Shown one piece after another: positions 29,949 through 40,700 of a DNA stretch of 64,000 nt. The stretch is from Dokdonella sp. (GTDB lineage Bacteria; Pseudomonadota; Gammaproteobacteria; Xanthomonadales; Rhodanobacteraceae). The first letter of the stretch is position 1. The number at the start of each line of letters is the position of its first letter. The notes under the pieces were generated by a model that made no database searches, was not told where the DNA came from, and saw only the letters and a program-made list of their open reading frames with translations. Both the position numbers and the translations under genes were made by a program. Where the stretch lies: contig JANQAE010000002.1 in assembly GCA_024707225.1 (NCBI GenBank), positions 434,001 to 498,000 of the forward strand, given 5' to 3'.

Positions 29949-32358
29949 TCAGCGCATCGTCGTGGCCGGCGTGCCGGCCGGCAGCGCGAACTCGATCGCC
30001 GCGAGCGTTTCGCGCGCGCCGCGTTCGAGATCGGCGCGGCGCTGCCGCGCCCGCGCGGCGACCTCGTGCTCGCCGAGGGCCTCGGACCACTGCGCGTAGA
30101 GGCGCAGGACCTCGGCATCGTGACTGGTCAGCGGATCGAACCCGTCCGAGGCCAGCGCGGCGATCGTCGCATCGTCCCGGGCCAGCGCGATGTGCAGCGT
30201 GACGCGGCTGAGCTCGTTGCGCTGCGGGTCGTCGCGGTCCGGATCGTCGCGTTCGGCGCGCAGCGCCGCGGCGGCAGCCTCGCGATCGCCGGCCGCCGCG
30301 GCCGCGAGCGCCTCGATCAGGCGCGCGGCATGCCGATAGGTATCCGGCGTCTTCGCATCGGCGACGACCTGGCGCAGCCGCGCGCGGATCGACGCCAGCG
30401 CAGCCGGCTCGGCGACGAACGCCGCCAGCGCCTCGTACTGCAGCACCAGCGCCGCCAGCGACGGATCTTCCTGCGTGTCGACCAGCGGCCAGGCCGCGCG
30501 ATACGCGGCCAGACCGCCGGCCGCGTCGCCGCCGGTGCGCCGGCAGCGCGCGTCGGCCGCGGTCGCGATCGCCGACCAGTAGCGGTTGGACTGGTCGCGC
30601 AAGGTCTCGAGCAGGGTGCCGGTCACGGCGCAGGCCTCCGCGTAGAGGCCGGTCTCGACCAGCACCCAGGCCAGTTCGACGCCGCTGGAGACCTGCGTGA
30701 ACAGCATCTGCGCGTCGATCGCACGCTGCCAGGCACGCACCAGCAGCGGCAGTGCCTCGAGCGGACGCTCCTGCCAGCTCAGCATGCGGCCGAGCAGGTA
30801 GGTCTGGCCGATCGCGGTGCGCTCGTCGCCGATCGCCTCGGCTGCCGCCAGCGCGCGCCGCGCCGCCGCGTGCTGCGCCGGGTAGTCGCGCCGCGTCTCG
30901 GCGATCAGGCCTTCGGTATGCGCCAGCATCGCCAGGCGCTGGCGCAGGCCATGCGTCTCGATCAGCTCGCGTGCGCGCAACAGCTGGCGGGCCGACTCGG
31001 ACGGGCGCTCGAGAATCGCCAGCGCCTGCGCGGCCATCAGATCGCCGCGCGCGCGCAGATCCGGATCGCCACCGCGTTCGGCCGGCACGCGCGCGCGCTC
31101 GATCAGCGCCAGCGCAGCCGAGCGGTCGCCGCGGCGGAACTGGTTTTCCGCGAGCGCGAGCAGGGCCGCCGCCTGCAGGTTCGGCTGCTCGCGCGCGGCC
31201 GCCGCGTCGACGAGTTCGCTCAGCGTGACGTCGCTGCGCGCCAGATCGCGCGTATTGGCCTCGGCCTCGCCCAGACGCAGCCGCGCCGGCAGGAAGTCCG
31301 GCGCGCTCTGCACGCACAGCGCGAAGTACGGCTTGGCACGCGCCCAGTCGCCCTGCGTCGCCAGATCCATGCCGCGCGCGAACGTCTGCGCGAAGTAGTC
31401 GTCGCCGTGCGCACCGGCATCGGGCCGCGCCGGCGGTGCGTGCAGACCGAGCAGACGCAGGATCCGCGGCGCGGCATTGACGCCGAGCGTGGCGACGTCG
31501 GCCGCGCTGACGACGAGACGGCCCTCGCGCGCGAGCGCGCCGTCGCCGTCGATGCGCAGTCCCAGTTCGTAGAGTCCGTCGCCGATCCGGCGCAACCGGC
31601 CTTCGACGACCAGATCGGCACCGGTCGCGCGGCGCAGACGCTCCTGCGCCGAGCCGCCGCCGACCGGCGCGAAGTTGCCGGCGCGCGCGCCCTGCAGCGC
31701 GTCGCCGGCGTCGACCGCTCCGGACTCGGCGACCAGGCTGCCGATCAGTCCGGGCAGACCGTTGCGGACCCAGTCCAGCCCCGGATCGCCGGTCGCATTC
31801 TCGATCGGCAGGAACGCGATGCGGGGTAGCGCGGCCGGCGGCGACGCCGGACTCGGCCACAGCAGCACGACCGCGGCGGACACCGCCGCCGTCAGCGCGA
31901 GCGCGCGCGGCGGCGAGGAGGCTGCGGCGGCGTACCGGCCGTCGCGGCGCGGCGGGCGCCTCGTCCGGCCCGGCGGCGACCGGCAATGGCCGATCGGACC
32001 GGCTGGGCGGTTCCGAAGGCTCCAACACGACCGCTTCGGTCGGTGCCGCCCATTGCAGACCGCGGCCGTACACGGTGCGGATCATCGCCTGGCGCTCGCC
32101 GTCGTCGTCGAGCACGCGCCGCGCCTTGTAGACGAGCTGGCTGAGCGCGGTATCGGTGACCGGGCGCCGGCCCCACAGCGCCTCGGCCAGCGTGCGCTTG
32201 TCGAGCGCGCGATCGCGATGCTCGATCAGCAGCACGATCAGGTCGAAGACCTTCGCTTCCAGTTCCAGCGCCTCGCCGCGGCGCAGCAGGCGGCGCTCGG
32301 CGGGAACGATCGTGTAGTCGCCGCAGCGGTAGGCAGCGGGTGTCGCCGGGTGGGCCAT
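29949..32358 (-). CDS. Winged-helix (OmpR-type) transcription regulator with TM and TPR domains, frameshifted
   Basis: The N-terminal ~100 residues form an OmpR/CadC-type winged helix (GDYTIVPAERRLLRRGEALE, EAKVFDLIVLLIEHRDR, TALSQLVYKARRVL, VYGRGLQW). Near 31935-31945 the frame changes. The next part, in the adjacent frame, is one transmembrane helix (ALALTAAVSAAVVLLWP), a TolB/FlgO-like segment (RIAFLPIENATGDPGLDWV) and a long run of TPR-like helices to the end. The span has one base too many, fitting a single insertion. CadC-like proteins bind DNA from the membrane; the signal here is unknown. There is no histidine-kinase partner nearby. Its start is 76 bases from the stop of the upstream glycosyltransferase gene. 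Confidence 0.82.
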
Positions 32359-32434
32359 CCGAACTCCGGGTCCGCGCGCGGATCGGCCGCGGACGCCGCG
32401 CTAGGATACCCTGCGGCCGGCGCCGCGCAGCCGG

Positions 32435-33298
32435 TCAGGCGTCCCGTTCGAGATCGTGCGCGATCAGCCAGTCCCGCGCCTGCGCGATCGAGGCCGGATT
32501 GCGCTGCATCTCGTACAGCCGGAAGCGCCGGTAGACCGCCGCATGGGCGCTCAGGTGCGCGCTGATGTAGCCGCGTGCGCCGTCCAGCACGGCCAGCCGC
32601 AGCAGGTATTCCTTGAGGAACGTCGCGACGAAGATCAGCGGGCTGAGCGCGATCCACGGCCGCTTGCCGGCGGCGTGGCGATCGGTCGCCTTGAGTTCGG
32701 CGTAGAGGGTGGACTTGATCTGCTTGTGCAGCAGGCTCGGCGTGGTGCGGTGGTGCAGCGGCGCGTCGAGCATCGCGGTCGGGCCGCGCGCGCGCAGCGT
32801 CTCGTGCACGCGTGCCTCGGTCCAGCGCGCGCGATCGCGGTGGTAGAGCCGCAGCTTGCGTTCGCCGCGCAGCGGCCGGTAATGGCGCATCGGCTCGGCC
32901 ATGAACAGGCCGTGCCGGCGCAGTCCGACCGCGGCGATGGAGCCGGCCAGCCAGGCCGGCAGGCGCTCGCGGCATTCGATCACCAGTTCGGGCGACAGGA
33001 ACTCGTCGGCGTCGAGCACCAGCAGCCAGTCGTGGCACGCCAGCGCGGCGGCGGCATTGCGCTGCGCGCCGAAGCCGAGCCAGGGCTGATGAACGACGCG
33101 TGCGCCGTGTGCCTGGGCGATCGCGACGGTCGCATCGGTGCTGCCGCAGTCCACGACCAGCTTCTCGGCTGCGAACGGCACGCTGTCGAGGCAGCGCGCG
33201 ATCGTGTGCGCTTCGTTGTAGGTCAGCACGACCAGACTGATCGGCAGCGTCGTCGGGCCGCTCGCGAGCGCGGCCGGATCGGGCAGGAAGGCGGTCAT
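32435..33298 (-). CDS. Family 2 glycosyltransferase (WaaE/KdtX-like)
   Basis: A 287-residue GT-A enzyme starting with LPISLVVLTYNEAHTIARCL. The metal/nucleotide motif is VLDADEFLSPEL, followed by the KLRLYHRDRARWTEARVHET segment typical of LPS core glucosyltransferase WaaE-like proteins. The C-terminal hydrophobic region (IALSPLIFVATFLKEYLLRL) should associate with the inner membrane. Likely role: adding a sugar in LPS core or related glycan synthesis; donor and acceptor are not determined. The ATG at 33298 is preferred; the ribosome site is weak. Confidence 0.88.
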   Translation of the reverse strand: MTAFLPDPAALASGPTTLPISLVVLTYNEAHTIARCLDSVPFAAEKLVVDCGSTDATVAIAQAHGARVVHQPWLGFGAQRNAAAALACHDWLLVLDADEFLSPELVIECRERLPAWLAGSIAAVGLRRHGLFMAEPMRHYRPLRGERKLRLYHRDRARWTEARVHETLRARGPTAMLDAPLHHRTTPSLLHKQIKSTLYAELKATDRHAAGKRPWIALSPLIFVATFLKEYLLRLAVLDGARGYISAHLSAHAAVYRRFRLYEMQRNPASIAQARDWLIAHDLERDA

Positions 33299-33552
33299 CG
33301 GCGGATCGCCTGCAGGCGACGCGAAGCGCGGATCCGGCGTGCAGGCGGCGACGGGCGGGCAGGGGACGGCTTCATCGGGTACGACTCTTCGACGCCCGGC
33401 TGGGCGCGGCGGATCGTGCGCGCTCCCGATTAAACGAGATGCGAACGGCCGCGTGAAGATTCGGTGACCGTTGGCCGGCCGGGCCGGGATGCGGGCGGAC
33501 CGTCGCCGGACCGCCTGCGCCCGCTCCGGCCGCGCGCGACTGCGCGGCAGTG

Positions 33553-36500
33553 TCAGCCGCCCGACGTCGGAGCCATGTCCGATCGCGCGCGGCGCGCGGC
33601 ACGCCTGGCCTCGCGCAGGGCGCGCTTCTCGGCGCGGCGCTGCTTGCGCCGCGCGGCCATCCGCGCGAAGACCAGGTAGATCGCCGGCGTCGACAGCAGC
33701 GTCAGCGTCTGCGAGACCAGCAGGCCGCCGATCATCGCGATGCCGAGCGGCTGGCGCAGCTCCGAGCCGACGCCGAAGCCGATCGCCAGCGGCACCGCGC
33801 CGAGGATCGCGACCATCGAGGTCATCATGATCGGCCGGAAGCGCACCAGGCAGGCCTCGCGGATCGCCTCGATCGGCGGCAGTCCGAGGTCGCGCTCGGC
33901 GTGCAGCGCGAAGTCGATCATCATGATCGCGTTCTTCTTGACGATGCCGATTAGCAGCACGATCGCGATGATCGAGATCAGCGTCAGCTCGGTGTTGGTC
34001 GCCAGCATCGCGAGCAGGCAGCCGACGCCGGCCGAGGGCAGGGTGGAGAGAATCGTCACCGGATGGATCAGGCTCTCGTAGAGCATGCCGAGCACCAGAT
34101 AGACCGCGAGCACCGCCGCGATCAGCAGCAGGCCCTGGCTCGACTGCTGCTGCTGGAAGCGGCGCAGCTCGCCGCCGAACTCGCCCTGGATGCTGCCGGG
34201 CATGCGCAGATTGCGCATCGTCTGCTGGATCAGCGGGATCACCTGGCCCATCGTCACGCCCTCGGCCATGTTGAACGTGAGGTCGAGCACCGGGAACTGG
34301 AAATCGTGCTGGATCATCAGCGGCGCGCGGCTCGGCTCGATCCGCGTGACCGCGTCGAGCGGCACCATCGCGCCGCTGTTGGATCGCACGTAGAGGCGCT
34401 TGAGCGTGTCGACGCCCGGCGATTCGCCGGTGATCGCGTTGAGCACGACGCGGTACTGGTTGAGGTCCGAGTAGATCGTCGAGATCTGGCGCTGGCCGAA
34501 CGCGTTGTACAGCACGCTGGAGATCGCGCCGATCGACACGCCCAGGCGCGAGGCGGTGTCGCGGTCGATGACCAGGTTCTGCTCGATGCCGCCGTCGTCG
34601 AGCGAGGTGCCGACGCTGGTCAGCTGCGGCAGCTTCTTCATCTCGGCGGCCAGGCGCGGTCCCCACTCGAGCAGTTCGGCGTAGTTGCTGCCCTTGATCG
34701 AATAGCTGAACTGCGAGTCGCCGCCGCGCGGACCGCCGCCGCCGCCGCCCAGATCCTGCACCGGACGCAGGCGCAGCTCGACGCCGGGCAGGTTCTCGGT
34801 CTTGCGGATCAGCCGGTCCATGACCTGGAACGTCGATTCCTCGCGGCCCTTGCCGAGCGGCTTGAGATTGATGAAGAACTGGCCGCGGTTGGCGCTCGCG
34901 CCGGGACCGCCGCCGCCGCCGACCGACGAGCCGACGCTGGCGACCGCCGGATCGGCCATCAGGATGCCGGCCACCTTGCGCTGCAGCTCGACCATCGCCT
35001 CGTAGGAGACCGATGCGCTGGCCACCGCGGTGCCGTTCATCATGCCGGTGTCCTGCTGCGGGACCATGCCGAACTTCAGGAACGTCGACAGCCAGATCGT
35101 GACGATCACCAGCAGCAGCGGCTGCAGGCTCATCAGCCGCGGATGGCGCAGCGACCAGTCCAGCGCGCGCCGATAGCCCGACAGCATGCCGGCGTGCATC
35201 GCGTCGATCGCCCGGCCCAGGCGCGAAGGCGTCTCGACGCCGCCGTGCGGCTGCAGGTAGCGCCCGCACAAGGCCGCCGTCAGCGTCAGCGAGACCAGGG
35301 CCGACATCGCGATCGCCGCGGTGATCGTGACCGCGAAGGAATGCAGGAACATGCCGATGAAGCCGCCCATGAACAGCAGCGGCACGAACACCGCGATCAG
35401 CGAGGCGGTGATCGACACGATCGTGAAGCCGATCTCTTTGGCGCCGTCGAGCGCGGCCTGCAGGCGCGACTTGCCCATGTCGAGGTGGCGCACGATGTTC
35501 TCGATCACGACGATCGCGTCGTCGACGACGAAGCCGATCGAGATCACCAGCGCCATCAGCGTCAGGTTGTCGAGCGTGAAGCCGAGCGCGTACATCACGA
35601 TGAACGCGCCGGCCAGCGACAGCGGTACCGAGAGTCCGGCGATCACGGTCGGCGCGATGCGGCGCAGGAACAGCAGCATCGTCATGATGACCAGGGCCAG
35701 GCTGATCAGCAGCGTGATCTGCACTTCCATGACCGAGGCGCGGATCGTCGCGGTGCGGTCGTTGAACGGCGTCAGCTCCACCCCCTCGGGCAGCCAGCTG
35801 CGCATCAGCGGCAGCTCGTCGTAGATGTGGTCGACGGTCTGGATGACGTTGGCGTCGGCCTGCTTGCTGATGACCATCAGGATCGCGCGCTGGCCGTTGA
35901 ACCAGGCCGCCTGATTCTTGTTCTCCTGGCCGTCGCCGACGGTGGCGATGTCGCGCAGCCGGATCGGCACGCCGTTGCGCACGGCCACGACGATGTCGGC
36001 GAACTGCGCGCCGGTGGTCAGCGCGTCGTTCGCGGCGATCGTCATCATCGTGTGGCCGTCGCTGAGGAAGCCCTGCGGCGAGGTCACGTTGGCCGCGGCG
36101 ATGGCGTTGCGGACCTGATCGGCCGACAGGCCCATCGAGGTCAGCTTGCGCAGGTCCACGTCGACGCGCACGGCCGGCGTCGCGCCGCCGGTGATGTTGA
36201 CGTCGGCGACGCCGGGCACCTGGCGCACGCGCTGCGCCAGCAGCGAGTCGGCCATGTTGTACAGGTCCGCGGTCGTGCGCGTCTTGGAGGTCAGCGCCAG
36301 CAGCAGCACCGGATCGTTGTTCGGATTGGCCTTGCGGTAGACCGGCGCGGTACGCAGCCCGGACGGCAGGTCGGCCATCGAGGCGTTGATCGCGGCCTGC
36401 ACGTCGCGCGCGGCCGCGTCGATGTTCTTGTCGAACGTGAAGAACAGGATCACCACGGCCGAGCCCTGGCGGCTGGTCGAGCTCATCTGGTCGACGCCGG

Positions 36501-36723
36501 AGACGCGGCCCATGTGGCGTTCCAGCGGCGCGGCGACGGTCGAGGCCATGTTCTCGGCATCGGCACCGGGCTGGTTGGCGACGACGAAGATCACCGGAAA
36601 CTCGACGTTCGGCAGCGCGGCGACGCCGAGCTGGAAGTAGGCGATCAGGCCGCCGACCATGACGCCGAGGGCGAGCAGGATCGTGCCGATGGGGCGTTTG
36701 ATGAAGGGGGCGGCGATGTTCAC
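33553..36723 (-). CDS. mdtC: RND efflux pump inner-membrane subunit, MdtC-like
   Basis: A 1,056-residue HAE1-family permease starting at GTG (MNIAAPFIKRPIGTILLALG). It shows the proton-relay helix 4 motif VISIGFVVDDAIVVIENIVR with paired aspartates, the second-half helix motif IVLLIGIVKKNAIMMIDFAL, and periplasmic porter loops (AAPLERHMGRVSGVDQMSS). The C-terminal tail is strongly basic (RKQRRAEKRALREARRAARR). With mdtA and mdtB upstream it forms an MdtABC/MuxABC-type tripartite pump in which two different RND subunits form a mixed trimer. The outer-membrane component is not in view. The first 1 kb upstream is the repeat array, and no Shine-Dalgarno is visible before the GTG. Confidence 0.93.
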   Translation of the reverse strand: MNIAAPFIKRPIGTILLALGVMVGGLIAYFQLGVAALPNVEFPVIFVVANQPGADAENMASTVAAPLERHMGRVSGVDQMSSTSRQGSAVVILFFTFDKNIDAAARDVQAAINASMADLPSGLRTAPVYRKANPNNDPVLLLALTSKTRTTADLYNMADSLLAQRVRQVPGVADVNITGGATPAVRVDVDLRKLTSMGLSADQVRNAIAAANVTSPQGFLSDGHTMMTIAANDALTTGAQFADIVVAVRNGVPIRLRDIATVGDGQENKNQAAWFNGQRAILMVISKQADANVIQTVDHIYDELPLMRSWLPEGVELTPFNDRTATIRASVMEVQITLLISLALVIMTMLLFLRRIAPTVIAGLSVPLSLAGAFIVMYALGFTLDNLTLMALVISIGFVVDDAIVVIENIVRHLDMGKSRLQAALDGAKEIGFTIVSITASLIAVFVPLLFMGGFIGMFLHSFAVTITAAIAMSALVSLTLTAALCGRYLQPHGGVETPSRLGRAIDAMHAGMLSGYRRALDWSLRHPRLMSLQPLLLVIVTIWLSTFLKFGMVPQQDTGMMNGTAVASASVSYEAMVELQRKVAGILMADPAVASVGSSVGGGGGPGASANRGQFFINLKPLGKGREESTFQVMDRLIRKTENLPGVELRLRPVQDLGGGGGGPRGGDSQFSYSIKGSNYAELLEWGPRLAAEMKKLPQLTSVGTSLDDGGIEQNLVIDRDTASRLGVSIGAISSVLYNAFGQRQISTIYSDLNQYRVVLNAITGESPGVDTLKRLYVRSNSGAMVPLDAVTRIEPSRAPLMIQHDFQFPVLDLTFNMAEGVTMGQVIPLIQQTMRNLRMPGSIQGEFGGELRRFQQQQSSQGLLLIAAVLAVYLVLGMLYESLIHPVTILSTLPSAGVGCLLAMLATNTELTLISIIAIVLLIGIVKKNAIMMIDFALHAERDLGLPPIEAIREACLVRFRPIMMTSMVAILGAVPLAIGFGVGSELRQPLGIAMIGGLLVSQTLTLLSTPAIYLVFARMAARRKQRRAEKRALREARRAARRARSDMAPTSGG

Positions 36724-36841
36724 GGGGAGGATCCGGTGTTCCGCTCTTCGTCGCGCGGGGTGCGCGCCGATCGCGGGCGGTTGTCGCTGAGGTGTGTTGC
36801 GGACGAGGAGGGGATTACGCCGTAGGCGGTCGGGGCCCCAG

Positions 36842-37045
36842 TTTTTCTCCGCTGGCCTCTACGCGAGTGGATCGATGGGTTCATGCCCGATCCGAAGAGT
36901 TCTACTTCGTCGGTGGACGTTGTCCCGCCTTGTTCCGCCCGCTTCCAGCCGAGTGGACCGCCTATGTCCGCCAACGATCTGCTGGGTTTCACCACATAGG
37001 TGAGCGGCATCCCTGCCTTATTCCGCTCGCCTCCAGGCGAGCGGG
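36842..37045. repeat. Three degenerate tandem units of about 87 bp
   Basis: The core TTCCGCyCGCyTCCAgsCGAGyGG recurs with CGAGTGG/CGAGCGG at 36864, 36950 and 37038, spaced 86 and 88 bases. Each of the first two units ends with a GTGG/GGTG-n-CCC-GCC block. The third unit is the outermost hairpin of the left inverted copy. Confidence 0.7.
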
Positions 37046-37272
37046 TCACTTCTCTTTGCGTGCCCAAAGAGAAGTAACCAAGAGAAAAGGGCACCCCGGT
37101 ACCGCGGTCTCCGGGCATCCTGCCCTGCGACTGCGCGAAGGCGCTCCGGGGTCCGCTGACGGCGCCTCCTGCGCCGACAGCGGACTGGGCCACGTCCTGT
37201 GGCCCACCCTTCGGGCTGTTCCTCCGCACCTTCGCCGCGCACAGGGGCCCCGTTGGCGCGCATCCTGCGCGC
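37006..37272 (-). repeat. Left copy of inverted hairpin element (GGA loops on the minus strand)
   Basis: Read on the minus strand, five hairpins show GGA in the loop. They are GCGCGCA/TGCGCGC (37272-37256, loop GGA), GGGCCAC/GTGGCCC (37205-37187, loop AGGAC), GGCGC/GCGCC (37175-37161, loop AGGAG, inside a larger GTCCGCTG stem), GGGCA/TGCCC (37125-37113, loop GGA) and CCGCTCGCC/GGCGAGCGG (37044-37023, loop TGGA). An 11-bp A/T-richer hairpin (ACTTCTCTTTG with its complement, 37048-37075) sits between the last two. It mirrors 37408-37675. Confidence 0.85.
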
Positions 37273-37407
37273 TCGAGCGGAAAGCGGGGGCAAGAGCGAG
37301 ACGCGGAAACGAGGAGCGAGCTCGCGCGCATGTGTGAATGCAAGCGCCCGGGCGCGAGCCACGCCGCGTCGCCTTTGGCTGCTGCTGTTGCTGTTGCTTC
37401 GTCTTCT

Positions 37408-37675
37408 GCGCGCAGGATGCGCGCTGATGGGTCCCGTGAGACGCGGTGGGCCGGCGCCGGATCAGCCCGGAGGGGCGCGGGCAGGGAGGCCCGCGCGTTC
37501 GTCGTCAGCACAGGAGGTGCTGTCGACGAACCCCGGCGCCGGTCCACGCACCCGCAGGGCAGGATGCCCGGAGGGCGCGTCTCGGGGGTGCCCTTCTCTT
37601 TGGTTACTTTCTCTTGGGCACGCAAGAGAAAGTGACCCGCTCGCCTGGAGGCGAGCGGAAAAAGGCAGGGATGCC
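37408..37675 (+). repeat. Right copy of inverted hairpin element (GGA loops on the plus strand)
   Basis: Inverted counterpart of 37006-37272. The hairpins are 37408-37424 (loop GGA), 37475-37496 (stem GCGCGGGC, loop AGGGAG), 37506-37522 (stem CAGCAC, loop AGGAG, extended by GTCG/CGAC), 37557-37569 (loop GGA), 37606-37633 (11-bp stem ACTTTCTCTTG) and 37637-37658 (stem CCGCTCGCC, loop TGGA). The last ~120 bases match the left copy almost exactly. The inner hairpins are conserved in form but not in sequence. Confidence 0.85.
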
Positions 37676-37738
37676 GTCCACCGACGAAGCAAAGCCCAGC
37701 CGATCGCTCGCGAACGAAAGCTATGGCACGCCCCGCGC

Positions 37739-40700
37739 TCACGCCGCGCGCGCCCGCGCCAGCTCACGCCGCTCGCGGCGCGCCTTGAGCCAGTCCGATA
37801 CCCGTTCCATGTACAGGTACAGCACCGGCGTCGTGTACAGCGTGATCAGCTGCGAGAGCAGCAGACCGCCGACGATCGACACGCCCAGCGGTCGGCGCAG
37901 TTCCGAGCCGATGCCGGTGCCGAGCGCCAGCGGCAGCGCGCCGAACAGCGCGGCGGCGGTCGTCATCAGGATCGGCCGGAAGCGCAGCAGGGCGGCGCGG
38001 CGGATCGCGGCGTGCGCGTCGGCGCCGGCGCGCTGCGCGTCGATCGCGAAGTCGATCATCATGATCGCGTTCTTCTTGACGATGCCGATCAGCAGGATGA
38101 TGCCGACGATGCCGTCGATCGACAGGCTGAAGCCGCACAGCGTCAGCGCGAGCAGCGCGCCGACGCCGGCCGGCGGCAGCGTCGAGATGATCGTGATCGG
38201 ATGGATGTAGCTCTCGTAGAGCACGCCGAGCACGATGTAGATCACGATCAGCGAAGCCAGGATCAGCAGCACCTCGTCGGTCATCGACGCGGAGAACTCG
38301 GCGGCCTTGCCGATGAAGTTGCCGCGCACCTGCGGCGGCATCTGGATCGAGGTCTCCACCTCCTCGATCGCACGCACCGCCTGCGACAGCGAATGGCCGG
38401 GCGCGAGGTTGAACGAGATCGTCACCGCCGGCAGCTGGTTCTGGTGGCTGATCACCAGCGGCGCGTTGACGACCTTGGCGTCGACCAGCGAGGCCATCGG
38501 GATCGTGCCGCCGGAACCGAGCGCGATGCCGGTGTTGCCCTGCGCGCCGATGCCGCTCGGCGTCGCCGAGTTGCTCGAGGTGACCTGGCCGAGCGTGGTC
38601 GCATTGGAGCCGATCAGCGCGCCGCTGCCGCTGCCGCGCACGCCGAGCCGGTTCAGCAGGTCGGCGCTGGTGCGGAACTTCGGGTCGACCTCGAGCACGA
38701 CGCGGTACTGGTTGAGCTGCGTGAAGATCGTCGAGATCTGGCGCTGGCCGAACGCCGAATACAGCGTGTCGTCGATGGTCTGGATCGGCACGCCGAGCCG
38801 GCTGGTCTGGTCGCGGTCGATCGTCAGCTGCAGCTGCAGGCCGGCCGCGGCGAGGTTGTTGTCGACGTCGGCGAGCTCGGGACGCGCCTGCAGCGCCGTG
38901 GTCATCTTCTCGGCGAACGCGTGCAGCTCCTCGGCGTTGACGTCGGTGAGCGCGTACTGGTACTCGGTCGGCGCGATGCGGTTGTCGAGCGCGATGTCCT
39001 GGACCGGCTTGAGGTACAGCGCGACGCCGGGAATCGCGTCGACCGCGTCCTGCAGGCGCGGCAGGATCTCGGTCAGGCCGCCGCGCTCGGCACGCGGCTT
39101 GAGCACGATGCTGAGCTGGCCCTGGTTGAGCGTGGGATTGATCGAGCCGGCGCCGATGAACGCGGCCACGCCGCTGACGGCCGGGTCGGCGCGCAGCGTC
39201 TCGGCGACGCGCTGGGTGCGCTCGAGCATCGCCGGGAACGCGATCGACTCGTCGGCCTGCACCACGCCGGTGATCATGCCGGTGTCCTGATCGGGCAGCA
39301 GGCCCTTGGGCATCGTCACGAACAGCAGCACGGTCAGTGCGACCGTCGCGGTCAGCACCAGCATCGTCAGCGGCTGATGCGCGAACACCCAGTCCAGACT
39401 GCGCGCGTAGCCGTTGACGAGGCGGTCCCACCAGCTGCGCCTGCGGCCGGCGCGCGGCGCGTGGTCGCCCTCGGCCTCTTCCTTCGGTGCGTTCTCGCGC
39501 CGCAGCAGGTACGCGCACATCATCGGCGTCAGCGTCAGCGAGACCAGCATCGACAGCGCGACCGCGATCGACAGCACGACTGCGAACTCCTTGAACAGGC
39601 GTCCGGTCACGCCCGGCATCAGCAGCAGCGGCAGGAACACCGCGATCAGCGAGACCGTCAGCGACAGCACGGTGAAGCCGATCTCGCGGGCGCCTTCCTC
39701 GGCGGCTTCCTTCGGCTCGCGGCCTTTCTCGAGGTAGCGCACGATGTTCTCGATCATCACGATCGCGTCGTCGACGACGAAGCCGGTCGCGACCGTCAGC
39801 GCCATCAGCGACAGGTTGTCGAGCGAGAAGCTCGCGAACGCCATGACCGCGAACGTGCCCATGATCGACAGCGGCACCGCCACGCTCGGGATCACGGTCG
39901 CCCACAGGCGGCGCAGGAACACGAAGATGACCGCGATGACGAGGCAGATCGTCAGCATCAGCGTGAACTCGACGTCCTCGACCGACGCGCGGATCGTCAC
40001 CGTGCGGTCGGCGAACACGTCCAGATGCACGTTGGCCGGCAGCACCGCGCGCAGCTCCGGCAGCATCGCCTTGATCGCGTCGACGGTCTGCACGATGTTC
40101 GCGCCCGGCTGGCGGCGGATGTCGAGCAGCACGGCCGGCTTGCCGTTGGCCCAGGCCGCGAGCTGGTCGTTCTCGACGCCGTCGACGACGTTGGCGACGT
40201 CGCCCAGCCGCACCGGCGCCTCGCCGCGGTAGCTGATGATGACGCGACGGTATTCGTCGGCGTCGGAGATCTGGTCGTTGGCGCCGATCGTGAACGACTG
40301 CGCCGCGCCGTCGATCGTGCCCTTGGGACCGTTGACGTTGGCCTGGGTCAGCGCCGAGCGCACGTCCTCGATCGTCAGTCCCTGGTTGGCCAGCGCGGCC
40401 GGATCGACCTGGATGCGCACGGCCGGCCGCACGTTGCCGGCGATGCTGACCAGGCCCACGCCGGCGACCTGCGACAGCTTCTGCGCGAGGATCGAGTCGG
40501 CGTAGTTGTTGACCTCGCGCAACGGCAGCGCGTCGGAGCTCATGACCAGGGTCAGGATCGGCGCATCGGCCGGATTGACCTTGTTGTAGACCGGCGGGTA
40601 CGGCAGGTTGTTGGGCAGGGTACCGCGGGCGGCGTTGATCGCCGACTGCACGTCCTGCGCGGCCGCGTCGATGTCGCGGCTCATGTTGAACGTCAGCAGG

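Larger units (their letters stand above)
36724..37738. other. 1-kb repeat-rich spacer between mdtB and mdtC
   Basis: An open frame of 340 codons crosses the interval on the minus strand (37742-36720) and ends at the mdtC start. Its translation is low-complexity repeat sequence and I do not consider it a gene. The content is two inverted copies of a ~270-bp hairpin-rich element plus three degenerate ~87-bp tandem units, listed separately. The codon landscape and the T/A-rich hairpin stems differ from the flanking genes. Confidence 0.8.

Noticed and set aside
34063..36825. Long plus-strand frame opposite mdtC
   Set aside because: Antisense shadow of a clear RND permease, with His/Asp/Arg-rich composition typical of reversed GC-rich codons.
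37048..37075. Intrinsic terminator between mdtB and mdtC
   Set aside because: The 11-bp stem is A/T-richer than typical terminators and no T-run follows on the mdtC strand. It is part of the repeat element, so it was not called a terminator.
36720..37742. 340-codon open frame on the minus strand between mdtB and mdtC
   Set aside because: It runs straight through both inverted repeat copies and their hairpins, has no ribosome site and encodes low-complexity sequence. High GC content alone leaves such frames open.
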